This document shows, piece by piece, positions 35,856 through 46,400 of a DNA stretch of 64,000 bases (position 1 is its first letter; every line of letters begins with the position of its first letter). Location: positions 668,501 through 732,500 of the forward strand of contig JAPFBL010000104.1 of NCBI GenBank assembly GCA_026182355.1, in the 5' to 3' direction. The translations under genes were made by a program, and so were the position numbers. The notes under the pieces are model-generated. The model worked only from the letters and a program-made list of their open reading frames with translations. It had not been told where the DNA came from and did not search any database. The DNA is from Hermatobates lingyangjiaoensis. Its lineage: Eukaryota > Arthropoda > Insecta > Hemiptera > Hermatobatidae.

Positions 35856-35898
35856 GCTCTTGAAGATGGGATCCAGGCGGACCCGAAACCGGTCGAGC
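35856..35898 (+). ncRNA. PLE terminal hammerhead-like motif
   Basis: Stem I GCTC (35856-35859) pairs with GAGC (35895-35898). The core box is TTGAAGA (35860-35866), canonical except U for C at position 3, leaving a possible U.G wobble with G8. Stem II has six pairs (GGG-A-TCC with GGACCC, one bulged A) and loop AGGC. Then GAAA, stem III CC/GG and triplet GTC before the expected cut after 35894. The right inverted arm starts inside the stem II loop, so the left arm holds only the 3-prime half of the motif. Confidence 0.55.
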
Positions 35899-35984
35899 TT
35901 TACAGAGACTTTACGAGGTATGACGGAATGTATTATTACTAATTCTAATATTACTAACCTCAGTGGAACTAACCCATTAACTAT

Positions 35985-35996
35985 ATCTGGTGAGGA
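35985..35996. repeat. Right 12-bp flanking direct repeat
   Basis: ATCTGGTGAGGA, matching 34844-34855. Confidence 0.55.
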
Positions 35997-36361
35997 GTTG
36001 AGAAGAGTGGGAGGGAAGAGTGGTATTTTAAAAGGGTGAAAGCACAGGAAAGGACTAATGTCCAGAAAGGGATGTTTGGGGAAACAAAGGAGTACAGTAA
36101 GAAAAAGTAAAAAACTATCCGCTAGCTGTCAACCCTCTTTGAAGAGGTTATTGCCCTCGTGACGAAAGTATCAAGTTTGAAGAGACCGTTACTAATGTTT
36201 ATAATATTAGATCTATTAAATTTAATTAGAGACGATTCAATAATATTTCCTAACAATCGTCGGAGCTTTTTGCTTACCGTCAGAGCAACTCATCTTTCTG
36301 CCAAATGACGCGCAGTTAAAATGTAGTTAAGAGTTTTTGTGATCTCGTCTATGTTTTATAC

Positions 36362-36397
<36 letters not shown>

Positions 36398-36408
36398 GTA
36401 TATATATA

Positions 36409-36523
36409 CGAGTTCGAGATTAACAAAGAGCAACACACAAAGTAGGGAAACACACTTACAGACTTTGAGTCTGTAAGTGTGTTTCCCTACTTTGTGTGTT
36501 GCTCTTTGTTAATCTCGAACTCG
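36409..36523. repeat. Perfect 56-bp inverted repeat with 3-bp loop
   Basis: Arms 36409-36464 and 36468-36523, loop TTG. The right arm is the family B trailer (GAGTCTGTAAGTGTGTTTCC...). A (TA)n tract borders the left side (36363-36394) and another lies just beyond on the right (about 36566-36584). It looks like a fold-back copy of a PLE 3-prime end. Confidence 0.9.
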
Positions 36524-36689
36524 TATTGTGTCCAGTTTGGATCGTATTTCGTTTTATCAGTGAACATATATATATATATATATAAACACTATTTATTGAG
36601 ATAAGAAATATATATATACGTTATACATAAATTTGACTTACATTTGACTGTTCTGAAATTCTATTATGAAAACGGTTGGTTTCTAATTG

Positions 36690-36990
36690 CAATTTGTTAT
36701 TCAATTAGGGACGTTGTTTGATTCATATAGGGGAATATTGGCTGTTAATAATGAAATTATAAAAGGCGTAGTATTATAAATGGAAAGGGCCAGTGCTAAT
36801 TGAAAGGTGCCAATTAAAGTATAAGAGAGGTTATTTTGCCAAAGCCATGCATATTCATGATAAGCAAGCTCGTTAGGGCTGGGTTGGGCGGTCAAACAAC
36901 CAGATCTAACTTATGACTCAATCATAAGGCTCCAGCTAACGTCCTGCTAAAGCAATCGCAGCCATGACGCAATGCAACACCAGACTTTGC
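36690..36990. promoter_or_regulatory. Candidate conserved non-coding island
   Basis: Contains TATTCAATTAGGGACG, GTGCTAATTGAAAGG, GCCAATTAAAG and AAGCCATGCATATTCATGAT. These homeodomain- and POU-like words sit in a block that is less AT-rich than its flanks, with no credible coding. The short minus-strand frame at 36701-36895 lacks any recognised feature. Confidence 0.4.
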
Positions 36991-37470
36991 CAAGAATAAA
37001 CATTAATCAAGTATTCCACCAGCAGAAATTATATTTATAATCACAAGATCGTAACTAACACAGATGCTGTTACATATATTACTAAATTATATTCCTCGTT
37101 CACTATTTTTCATACGACTGGCTTCAGAAGTGCCTAGTACAAGTCTATACTGCTCGTTTTAAGACAGTTAGATAGGACTATCAGTCATGCCGATGGGGTA
37201 TAAAATATGCATCCAACCCAATTTTAATCTACCCTAAAATAACATGGATAAAAATTCAGAAAAATTTTTCATATTTGAATAATAGATTACATTCTTACAT
37301 TAAAATTTTGTTAACTAATTTGTGGAAAAGTTTGGTAGGTATACAAAAACTGGTTAGTTATCAAAAAGTATCAAACAATTAATACTCCGACGTATATATC
37401 CGTATATACATTTTTTTGACGTACAAAAATAATCGTTACGTATACAACAGGATAGGCTGGCCATAGAGAA

Positions 37471-37740
37471 ATGGTGGAGAAACGCAAATAACTTGAAGAA
37501 ACATAGTTTTTGTCTCTAATTTTTGGTTATAACCTGTTTTGGTATTATTTAGTGCTCCCAGCTTATTCAGCCATATCACTGAAAAAAACAACAAAACAGA
37601 CTGATGCCTTTTTTACGTGAAAGCTCTTTTGCCGCATCTCGGGAGCTACAAGCTCTAGTCTAGGATAGAGGTAAACAAAACCTCTGAGATACGCCCGAGG
37701 TGGACCACGCGGAGGCGAGCTTCCACGACCCTACATCACA
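37471..37740 (-). mobile_element. SINE-like repeat family 3, divergent copy
   Basis: Shares ATGGTGGAGAAACGCAAATA and the following 50 bases with 37958-38027, and CGAGGTGGACCACGCGGAGG with the far ends of the other two copies. The middle is different. Confidence 0.45.
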
Positions 37741-37957
37741 AAAAAAATAAAAATCTTATAACAATTTAATAAAAGCAAAGCAAAAAGGTTCCACTAAACA
37801 AAAAATATTCTTCTTAATAAAATTTAAAAAGAAGCATATTTCTTGATAACTTCTAACACTTAGTCTTATGCCACAAAACTGAAAAATAAAAAAAACTACC
37901 GTTGTTTTAGGCTTCCATGTGAAGGAAAACAAAAGAAAAACAAGAACATTGACATTA

Positions 37958-38195
37958 ATGGTGGAGAAACGCAAATAACTTGAAGAAACATAGTTTTTGT
38001 CTCTAATTTTTGGTTTTAACCTGTTTTGATCGCTGTGCACCTTAGCTTTCTAGCCATTACACCAAAGGATCAAATCAGGCCGACGATTTAACGTGTTGCC
38101 CTTTTGTCACCTCCAAGTTTTGCCACCAAAAATTTGGGGTGTCCGAGGTGGACCTCGCGGAGGCGGGCACCACAATTCTACGTCGCGCATTAGAC
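37958..38195 (-). mobile_element. SINE-like repeat family 3 with tRNA-like promoter words
   Basis: Read on the minus strand, TTTGGTGTAATGGCTAG fits an RNA polymerase III A box. GGTTAAAACC, about 45 bases on, resembles a B box with one base missing. The 5-prime part holds CCTCCGCGAGGTCCACCTCG and a hairpin (CCAA..TTTT with AAAA..TTGG). A third copy is at 38357-38510. Placement among SINEs is inferred from these words and the copy number. Confidence 0.45.
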
Positions 38196-38229
38196 CAAAA
38201 TTAAATTAACTAATTCACGCAATTGTACC

Positions 38230-38247
38230 GGGGGGGGGGGGGGGGGG
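38230..38247. repeat. Poly-G run of 18
   Basis: An uninterrupted G run between two copies of repeat family 3. Length may be uncertain because such runs sequence poorly. Confidence 0.9.
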
Positions 38248-38356
38248 AACAACAAAAACGGCATTTATAATCCTGGTATAAGGTGGCTCATTTATCTCAC
38301 TACCAAACATTTTAACGCTGGGTTGCAATGGCTCTCTTTTTCCTTCCCACCTCGTG

Positions 38357-38510
38357 AAGGTTTTAACCTGTTTTGATCGCTGTGCACCTTAGCTTTCCAG
38401 CCATTACACCAAAGATCAAATCAGGCCGACGATTTAACGTGTTACCCTTTTGTCACCTCCAAGTTTTGCCACCCAAAACTTGGGGTGTCCGAGGTGGACC
38501 TCGCGGAGGC
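38357..38510 (-). mobile_element. SINE-like repeat family 3, third copy
   Basis: Nearly the same as 38018-38166 from GGTTTTAACCTGTTTTGATC through CCTCGCGGAGGC. Lacks the conserved right part with ACGCAAATAACTTG. Confidence 0.5.
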
Positions 38511-38519
38511 ATCTTCAGG

Positions 38520-39085
38520 AAAGAAAAGGCACAAGGACCAAGCACATGGCAAGTATTGATAGGAAATATAAAGAGGTTTGAACTTCAGTCACCGCTCTGC
38601 CTTCCTACAAAACACTTCGTGTGATTATATGACGACGATTGCAGAAATATAGAAGTGATTATTCACGTCTGTGACTTTGTGTCACCTTCGTCATAATTTT
38701 TATTCCTGTATATAGGAGCTCTTTAACATCAAGGAATGAAGGTATGTTTAAATATATTAGTATCGTATCTGAATTTCTTACTGTGATTTAGAGGTTCATC
38801 TTTGTTTTACACTTTTACTGTGAAATTATATTATATATAATTACATAAAGCTAGAAAACTTAAAACATTTTAGAACAGAATGTAACAATTACCACAACTC
38901 TATGAAATTGTCTCATTTTGTTATTTTCAGAGATCTTTTGTAGTTAATATATCTCATAACTATTTAGTAATTTATACTTCATTTGATTCTATAGGCAATA
39001 ATCAGGGCAGTAGCAAGTTATTAAGTTTTTTAGGATCTACAGAAACATCTACAAAGCGATTCAAGTTTGAAATGCAAAATGATTT
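38520..39085. other. AT-rich stretch, nothing assignable
   Basis: No feature supported. Confidence 0.35.
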
Positions 39086-39092
39086 GTAGTAT

Positions 39093-39322
39093 ACTGGGGT
39101 AATTGTATAAATCAAAGTCTCCACACACGAAAAAGAACCCTTTTTATTCTACGCGTTTCGAACACTTTGTGTTCATAGTCAAGTAAACTTCCAAAGAAAG
39201 GAGTAAAAGTCCTCCACTCCTTCTTTTGGAAGTTTACTTGATGATGAACACGTAATGTTCGAAAAATCAAAAGGGGTTCCTTTTTGATGTGGATACTATG
39301 ATTTACCAATTTACCCCAGTAT
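39093..39322. repeat. Imperfect inverted repeat with hammerhead-like halves (family E)
   Basis: ACTGGGGTAATTGTATAAAT at the left and its approximate complement at the right enclose two facing arms that meet near 39204-39213. On the plus strand the right arm has TTGATGA (39238-39244), T, stem II GAACA/TGTTC, GAAA and ATC. On the minus strand the left arm has the same stem II and GAAACGCGTA. Stem I is poor in both. Probably facing ends of an old PLE. Confidence 0.5.
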
Positions 39323-39329
39323 GAGTAGA

Positions 39330-40130
39330 TACCATATAATTACGGATAGCACAACTAATGATTTGTAGGATGTCTTCGACATCATTTAAGGAGTGTTTAT
39401 TTTCATAATATTAAACTGTATTTTAAAAGATTCTATTTTATTATTACTTGCACTTCCATAACTTGTTAGTGAATATGCATAAAATGTGATTTGGTTACAA
39501 AAGGAAGCATAACAAAGTTATGAAGGATGATTGAATGAAATAACTAGTAAAGTTGGGCAAAAATCCCTGCAAAAAATTAATGCAAATTATGTTTCCTTGT
39601 ATACGTTTTATGAAAGAAAAAAAATGCCACGAAAAATAATCCTTCACCTGAAAGGATGGGACGAAAATATCAATTTTAAGCATATGAGATGGGAAAGCTT
39701 GCATGGAAACGTTAAGTGCTGGAGACAAATAACATTTTGTTCTTGAATATTAAGGAAATATGGAGTACCCAAGGCGATAGTTCAAAGTAGAGTGACATAA
39801 AAGACTCTCGCTTCCCACCATATTGCATTTCTCAAACCTTCAATTAAGTTATCCTTCCACATAATTCCTTTCTCTCGAGAATTTTGATGGCACAGTTCAC
39901 CAACTTTATAAAGAAAATTGTTATACGATTGTTCAATGACAAATCATATATTGTTCAATAACTTTTTCAGTTTATCCAGTAAAGATTTAAGTAAAAAAAC
40001 CGTCCAATATGTAACTAAGGCTAGAATACCGATCCGTTGTGTCTTCCCATTTTCTTCTTCTTGATTACATGTAAACTGAAAACCTGGGACTATAACTGCA
40101 TTTATATATTGTAAGTACCACTATAATTTA
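39330..40130. other. AT-rich stretch, nothing assignable
   Basis: Chance open frames only (39495-39746 on both strands). Confidence 0.35.
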
Positions 40131-40146
40131 TTACCATATAAATTTC

Positions 40147-40148
<2 letters not shown>

Positions 40149-40178
<30 letters not shown>
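40149..40178. repeat. (TA)n microsatellite
   Basis: A TA run interrupted by one TGTA. A PLE-like word group (CCTGATGAC, GTCGAAATC) follows at 40213-40245. Confidence 0.8.
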
Positions 40179-40179
<1 letters not shown>

Positions 40180-40536
40180 CGTCAGCCACGGCTGCTCCCA
40201 GAAGTACTTCTACCTGATGACAACGGGTAGTCGAAATCTATAGTCGAAATATAGTAGCGATTTTTGTATACCTTTATCTATGATTTTTTCTTTTTCTATC
40301 GAGTAATATATATATTTGTATATTTAGGGAGCAGACCCTCGTTAAGACATACACGATTAAATTTCTTACCTATTTCCTTTCTTGCGCATTTCTTGGAGAG
40401 CTTTTCAACGATCTTATTACTTTCTTTCATTTGTCAGGTGTTAAATGTATAGGTTCACTAAAAGAACCACAAGTAAAATTCAAGTATTCTAACAATTCTA
40501 AACAAACGTTTCAATCATCCTAGACTATCTTCGGGG

Positions 40537-40757
40537 TGTAAAAAATTGTAAAATTTCTAAACTAAATTTACTAAATAAAATTACATTGAATAAAACTTCA
40601 ACATCCACAAAACACAAGTACTAACATCATTCACTGGTAGGTTGAAAGGATGTAAACAATTACAAAATTTAAAAACTAAACTTCCTAAATATAATTACTT
40701 AAATTAAAGTTCAAGATCTCCAAAACAGGAGCAATAACATCATTCACTCTAAGGTTG
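40537..40757. repeat. Diverged tandem duplication, unit about 110 bp
   Basis: Two units, 40537-40648 and 40649-40757, both running from (G)TGTAAA-AATT through ACATCATTCACT to AGGTTG with many substitutions. Just to the left, on the minus strand, CCGAAGA, a short stem and TTGAAACG resemble a decayed hammerhead. Confidence 0.7.
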
Positions 40758-40829
40758 CATGAAGTCACACGTGAAACTATAATCATGGATATTACCACTA
40801 AATCTATCAGTTTTTGGCGCATTTCATCA

Positions 40830-40895
40830 GTGCGTTTGGTTTCCCTCACTTATCTCTCCTGAAGTCGGTTGAAACCAAAACTTAAAGCTCTAAAT
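40830..40895 (+). repeat. Family B repeat end, decayed
   Basis: GCGTTTGGTTTCCCTCACTT then ATCTCTCCTGAAGTCGGTTG match the family lead and core box. The GAAA position is altered, so this is not a working ribozyme. Confidence 0.5.
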
Positions 40896-41519
40896 TAAGC
40901 GTTTTAAGTAAATTTATCTACATTCCTTTATTTATATTAAGTATTAGTTCTCCATTTTGAATCGTTCTTTCTCATTATGTACTTATATAAAACTGTGTTG
41001 CTTTCTTGCTCCACATTTGCTTTTGCATATCTAAGTTGTTACGCTATTTGACCAGATAGGTCACCACTATAAAAACCGTAAGATGTCATGGTTTTTTTTA
41101 TTTTACGTATTTACTGTAAAGTCCTGTTATATATCACAAATTATATTTATCAGGAATTTCTCAGTTGTGATTTAAATCAACATTTCAAGACATCAATGTG
41201 ATTTAAAACTCACATCTGAAACCTTCTAAATAAGTAGATATACGCAATGTTGAAAGTATATTGCAATAAGCTATTACAATAGAGGTTTAAAATGAATAAT
41301 TTTAACAATGTAATCTTCAACACAATTGTCATTTTAAACAGTATTAAAATTACAAACGATTGTTATATTTTATAGCTGTGAGTTGTGATATATGCCTTAT
41401 TGTATACAATTGTACACTTGTCATTGTTATTAACGTTGACTTTAACAGTTGTGTAGAAGTTTCTATACCTAAAATTATTTCCTTTAAACTTCCTATGTAA
41501 TAGTTTACAGTTATATAAG

Positions 41520-41640
41520 ATTACAAATTCACTACTTCTTCCCACCAAAATAGATTTTAAATAAAAGAGAAATTTTGACATTAAAAGTTTGATTTGAATT
41601 TGAAAACTGACCAATTTCTAATAGATTTTTTTAATGCATT
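41520..41640 (+). repeat. Family D repeat, diverged copy
   Basis: AGATTTTAAATAAAAGAGAA, then AAAGTTTGATTTGAATTTGAA and ACTGACCAATTT, align with the better copies at 48225-48345 and 57590-57700. The CCTGAAGA box has been lost. Confidence 0.45.
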
Positions 41641-43970
41641 TTATTCCATGATTGATTGTACTTATCTTCTCCTGACGACAAACATCATTTTTATGTACTT
41701 TAGTATATAAATTATATTTAATATTACAAAGCTCTGTTTGCTTGCATGCTTGTATGTATGGATGCTATAATTTCTCAATACTAAAATATTAAAGAAATAA
41801 CCGGCTAATCATAAAAATATAATAATTTAAAATAAAATATATAATTTAAAAAATCAAAAAAACATGGTTGAAAACTAGTCACTATGACTCACTTTTAATA
41901 CTTCGACCATTACGATAAAAGTGAGAGGTCTAGAAGATGAATATAAACTGGACAGCTTCACCGAATGTTTGCAAGTTTGCCATTATGTAACCGAAAAAAG
42001 TACTAGAAACAGAAACCTAACAATTGTAATTTTTAGGGTGATTTTTGCCTTCTGATTAAAAGAAACTGAAAGATGAACTATTAAATTAGCTGCCGTGAAT
42101 TTGAAGTAAATTCTTACCATATAGATTTTGTAAGCCTCCGTATTATGTTAATTACTGAGTTTTAGTAAACATTTATTCAAAAATTCTATGATAAGAATAC
42201 CATTGATTGCTTTTAATAATGAACTTTAGCATTTACTTAAAAAATTCCTCAAAATGCATGTTTTAAAACAAAAACTAGATAAATAGAAAATAGAGAGAAT
42301 TGTTTTTGATTGTCCTTGGAATGTACGATATACTTCAAAGAGAGAGTATTACGTTTTGCTTAAAAGGGGGTCGGCTATCTCAATCCATTCGTTATCTGTT
42401 GATTATATAAGACTTACTCTTTAATCCCTCTGTTTCTCACTCCTCTCGCTCTCCCTCTCTTCTCTATCTCACTCCCTCTCTCTATGACCCCACTCACTCA
42501 CTATCTTCCTTTTCTTTCTCTCTCATTCTACCTTTGTCCCTTTCCTCCCATTTATGAATTTCTACCTGTGCTTCAATTGTGCATATGTACACACTATTGT
42601 ACCTGACTTAATGAATGTTATTTTCCTGAAATGGATAAATTATTTCTAAATTAGTTCTTCTATGTTATTTGCATTAGACTACGTAGTACCACTTCACCTA
42701 TTTGATACAAGAAGTGATACGACAATGGGTCTCTTGTAGTAATTTTCAACTTGTTTAATTACACTATGAAATATGTGCTAAAGATAAATTTCAATAGTTA
42801 TCTTTAAAACATTCATCATAATGTATCTGTGTTGGACTGAAGACTCTGGATTTTGTCTTATAAACACGAAAACAAGGTTTTTCTAGTCCATGAGTTACTT
42901 AGCGCACCCTATGACCCTTCACAGTAAGCCATGAACAAAAGAAAGTTCTTTTTTCATTTCCTTTGTTCTACTTTACTTTTTGAACTCGCAAGCTTATCAT
43001 TCACCTTATCTCTCTGCCTGACCGTCTACAACTTTCCAATCGAGTAATACAGACTGTATTACTTTTTCTAAATTATAAATACAGTAGTAACTTTTTACGG
43101 AAATGTTAGTTTTAAAATTGATTTGTTTATTACTGGAAAGAAACCGTTACAACAGATCCAAATATTTCTTCTTCATACTTTCTTTACAATCAGGGTTTCT
43201 CAAGTACATATATAGTTTCCTGGGTATTTTCAGTAAGAAGGATGGAAACTCTTTTCACATCTCTGAACCTCTATTCTACATGAAATAGTCTTCAATAAGT
43301 CATCATAGGACTTTCAAGACTAAAGTAAAGATGCTTACAATTATATCTTTTAAAAGGTTACAATAAACCATAAGTTAACTAGGTCCAACTCTGTGTGAAG
43401 GCTGAGTATTTCAATGTTTGAAATTTTCAAATCAACTGGTATATGTGTCTCGATTTATATGCTATCGTCTCAGTCGACTGTTCAAAGAAAGTACTGGTTT
43501 GATCTGGGTTGTTTAAGGGTCGATGAAGGAGATGAGTTCGCAAGCCTGCCGATTCAAGGAATGGCTTATTAATAATGCAATAGGTGAGAGTTTATCTCAA
43601 AAGCATCCATGGAACATGGAAAATCCATTACTAACATGATCATCTTATTCTTTTAAATATATCATTTAATATTTATCGTAATATAATCCATAGAATTAAA
43701 ATTTATAAGAAAGTCCTTGAACAGGGACAATTCTATAAAAAAAAAACTATTTAAAACCAGAGTTATCTCTAAATGATTTTTCAAGGTGTATTTAATTGTT
43801 GATCCTCACCTAAACGAAGTTTCAAAATTTTTGTTTAAACCTATTTTTCACATAATCTTCGAATATTCTTTTTATCATCGTAGAGTGATATAATTAACTA
43901 TATAATTCAAAAACATTTTTTTCAAAATATATATTAATAGTATATAAAATAAATTAACATTATATATATA
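41641..43970. other. Stretch without genes, includes a pyrimidine-rich tract
   Basis: 42425-42550 is almost purely C and T on the plus strand (GAGA-type on the minus). It follows GGGGGTCGGCTATCTCAATC and AATCCATTCGTTATCTG. Otherwise AT-rich with no gene. Confidence 0.45.
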
Positions 43971-44020
43971 AGTATATATATATATATATACTGATGTAGC
44001 TTCTCGACCACTGATTTATC

Positions 44021-44087
44021 CAGATTCAGAGCAAGGGTTCTCGAGGATTTTGACCAAAATCCTCGAGAACCACTTGTCCTGAATCTG
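44021..44087. repeat. Fold-back hairpin
   Basis: CAGATTCAGAGCAAG plus GGTTCTCGAGGATTTT pair with AAAATCCTCGAGAACC and CTTGTCCTGAATCTG around a 4-base GACC loop. The inner 16 pairs are perfect. A (TA)n run is 30 bases to the left. Confidence 0.85.
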
Positions 44088-44269
44088 TAGTATATAGCAG
44101 ACTTTAATAATGATATGACCAGTTATATATCAAGTCCGACGTGGGACTCACTTATGTGAATACCTGTTCAAGTCCACCTTACATTAAAACTGGTTAAGTG
44201 GAGCTTAACCATTTGTCGGTGTTAAAGTGTCTGGTTCCTGTGGCTGTTATGAGGTAACCACCCCAGAAG

Positions 44270-44392
44270 ATCCTGAATTTTTGACTCTGACGAAGACTGC
44301 TTGTTGCGGTTGAATGATCTTATTCTTTTTTTTTGTTTTCATAATATGGTTTGATCATTGATTGTTATTTCACGTTTATATGTGAAATCATG

Positions 44393-44428
<36 letters not shown>

Positions 44429-44430
44429 CA
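44270..44430 (+). repeat. Family A repeat end next to (TA)n
   Basis: GACT, CTGACGA (44287-44293), stem II GACTGC/GCGGTT and GAAT appear in family A order. The GAAA box ends in T and stem I has a mismatch, so the ribozyme core is broken. The signature TTTGATCATTGATTGTTATT follows, then a (TA)n tract at about 44394-44425. Confidence 0.55.
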
Positions 44431-44474
44431 ATGTACAAAGAAAAACATTGAAAAATTAAAAACATAAACTTACA

Positions 44475-44508
44475 GTCTCTAATTTACCGTTGAACCGTCT
44501 TCAGGAGA
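44475..44508 (-). ncRNA. Family B hammerhead-like motif downstream of a PLE ORF
   Basis: Minus strand: CTCTC, CTGAAGA (44504-44498), C, GGTTCAACGG, TAAATTAGAGAC. The GAAA box reads TAAA, so the motif is damaged, but stem I (CTCT with AGAG) is kept. Its place just beyond the PLE coding remnant ties family B to PLEs. Confidence 0.45.
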
Positions 44509-44576
44509 GATAAGAGAAGGAAACCAAGCGCACTGGTACAGAGACGGTTGGAGACCAACAATGTTGCCACATACGC

Positions 44577-45290
44577 TTATGTACATAAAAAGCATACATA
44601 AAAAGCATCACACTGGGTGCAATCCAAACGGTAAACGTAGTTTTCAGAGGTACAAGAGGTCTTGTAGGAGATAGGGTAGGTGCGTTTGCTGAGGAAAGAA
44701 GTAAAGGAAGGAACGGGATTGATGATAGGACAAGTAAGACATCCATGTCGTCCGCATTGAACCATACCACCAGCAGTATTGGGAGGCTTGGGAGAAGAAA
44801 TATGAGAAAAGATACATCTAAGATTAGCAAGTTTGCGGTAAGAATTAGAGGGTACCTCTCTGAAGACGGAAGAGGTACAGGTGGAAGAATAAAGTATAGG
44901 GAAGAACTCCTTGATAACTGCGCGCAGCCTGTGAGCACCAGGAAAATAAGTGGTAATGAAAAAAGTAGAATCATTGCGATTTCTCCTAGGACCAGAATTA
45001 TGATGTACATCAGAAAGAAGTACACGGTTATTAATCAGCTTAGGAGGATAACCTCGGTCAAAGAATTTCTTTTTTAATAAGTCGATTTGGTGTGAACGGT
45101 CATTTAAACTGCTGCAAATTTTGTGAAGACGTGTAGACAAAGATCTGGGGATGGTCTTTTTTACGTGGGAGGGATTACAACTGTTAAAATGAAGGTATTG
45201 CTGGGCATTAGTAGGCTTGATATGGACAGAGGTGGAAAGATGACCATCATTGTAGGTGACAATGACATCAAAAAATATATATCCAATAAA
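44577..45290 (-). pseudogene. PLE reverse transcriptase thumb and truncated GIY-YIG region
   Basis: A continuous minus-strand frame begins near 45290 with IVTYNDGHLSTSVHIKPTNA, then HFNSCNPSHVKKTIPRSLST and RLHKICSS. These are standard PLE sequences after the YVDD palm motif. FFDRGYPPKLINNRVLLSDV and HRLRAVIKEFFPIL follow. The end has CGRHGCLTCP and NYVYRLDCTQCDAFYV, the start of the GIY-YIG nuclease (VYRL in place of GIY), cut off before the catalytic arginine and glutamate. Absence of palm and nuclease end makes it a dead copy. A family B terminal motif lies directly downstream. Confidence 0.8.
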
Positions 45291-45335
45291 TATATATATA
45301 TAACAGATTCAATAAAATTTCGATCGTTAGATAGA

Positions 45336-45466
45336 ATAGGTGTGTTCTCTAATCGGGGTTCGGTCAATTTTCCAGGATAAAAAATCAAACTGGAAATCGT
45401 TGGCAACGAGAGTTTGATTTTTTATCCTGGGGAATTGACCGAACCCCGATTAGAGAACACACCTAT
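45336..45466. repeat. 56-bp inverted repeat with 19-bp loop
   Basis: Arms 45336-45391 and 45411-45466 are complementary except for two adjacent-type mismatches (TTTTCC against TTCCCC). It lies at the 5-prime side of the minus-strand PLE fragment and is bordered by TATATA. Confidence 0.85.
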
Positions 45467-45479
45467 ATATATATTGAAC

Positions 45480-46105
45480 AATAAAGAAGAGTTAAATCTT
45501 TAAAATAAATAATAATATTAAAGTAATGTAGCTGAAGTACAAAAAGTTACATTCTAAAAAAGAAATATTTAACATTTAAAGAATGGAAAGACCCAAGGAA
45601 AGTTAAAGCTGATGACTTCACCGTGCTGCGTCCTCTACACAAAGAACTGCTCTGACTAATTCACGACCCTCCCGCCATTGTTGTCCACACATACTTTCCA
45701 GCACATTCTTCTTTTTTTCTTAAAAAGATTAACGTCCACTCAGTTTTTTTACATTAAATCTAAACAACACTAACATTGATTTTCTAACCTTATTTCCCTT
45801 ATTTTTTTTTTAGACAGAGGAATTGACATATTAGTTAAAGATCATATTTAAACTATCTTAATAAACATCTGTTTATTTAAATTAATTATTATCTTAAAGT
45901 TAAGTTTTAGTAAAATATTTTTAATAAATTGACCTATCCTTAATAGCAGAAAGTTATTGTGAGTGGGTGAGTACATAGAAGAGTGAAATACTAAGCGAAT
46001 GAGAGGAGTGTATGTGTATGTGGGGACATGTGGGTATGTGTGTATGGACATGTAGGGGCTCCGACTATGCAATTGAATCTATGACCACTAAATTTAGCCT
46101 GAATT
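45480..46105. other. AT-rich stretch with a TG-rich patch
   Basis: TG-rich from about 46008 to 46050; no gene supported. Confidence 0.4.
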
Positions 46106-46112
46106 ACTGCTT

Positions 46113-46400
46113 AAGAGTCAGTGTAACCCAGTGGACTAAGCACTCACCTCTGGGCCGGTATATACAGAGTTCGATACTCACTCGGAGCATAGATTTATCC
46201 ATGCAGGAGATAAAAAAAAGATCTGATCGCGTTGTTTCTCCAAGAAATTAATACATCGGCCCTGAGACGATTTAAACAACGTCACGTACATGTTCCAGAT
46301 CTCTATTCTAAATACACTTGAGTTAGGGAAAATTTAGGGCCCAATGTAGAATGTTCATTTTGTGGTATCATAAAGGGTTAATCTTTGTCCTATGAGTGCT
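46113..46400 (+). mobile_element. tRNA-derived SINE (family 1), diverged
   Basis: The head reads GTGTAACCCAGTGGACTAAG, followed by GAGTTCGATACTCACTCGGA (B box region). The tail has TACACTTGAGTTAGGGAAAA and TTTAGGGCCCAATGTAGAAT, with TTTGTGGTATCATAAAGGG at the end, like the copy at 12866-13140. Confidence 0.65.

Larger units (their letters stand above)
34856..35984 (+). mobile_element. Short Penelope-like element with inverted ends
   Basis: Starts right after the 12-bp repeat and ends right before its second copy. The first 66 bases of the region (34855-34920) are the reverse complement of 35878-35943, with one mismatch. Inside are a 24-bp perfect palindrome (34928-34951, GGTTTGCGGTAT and its complement), a PLE C-terminal coding remnant and a hammerhead-like motif at the right end. 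Most of the reverse transcriptase is missing, so this is a 5-prime-truncated copy with an inverted terminal piece, a layout reported for PLEs. Confidence 0.75.

Noticed and set aside
40213..40245. CTGATGA followed by GTCGAAATC, hammerhead-like
   Set aside because: The only good hairpin would use core bases G8 and A9, and no stem I closes it; too decayed or unrelated.
44745..45077. 110-codon plus-strand frame
   Set aside because: It is the reverse-strand shadow of the PLE coding remnant at 44577-45290.
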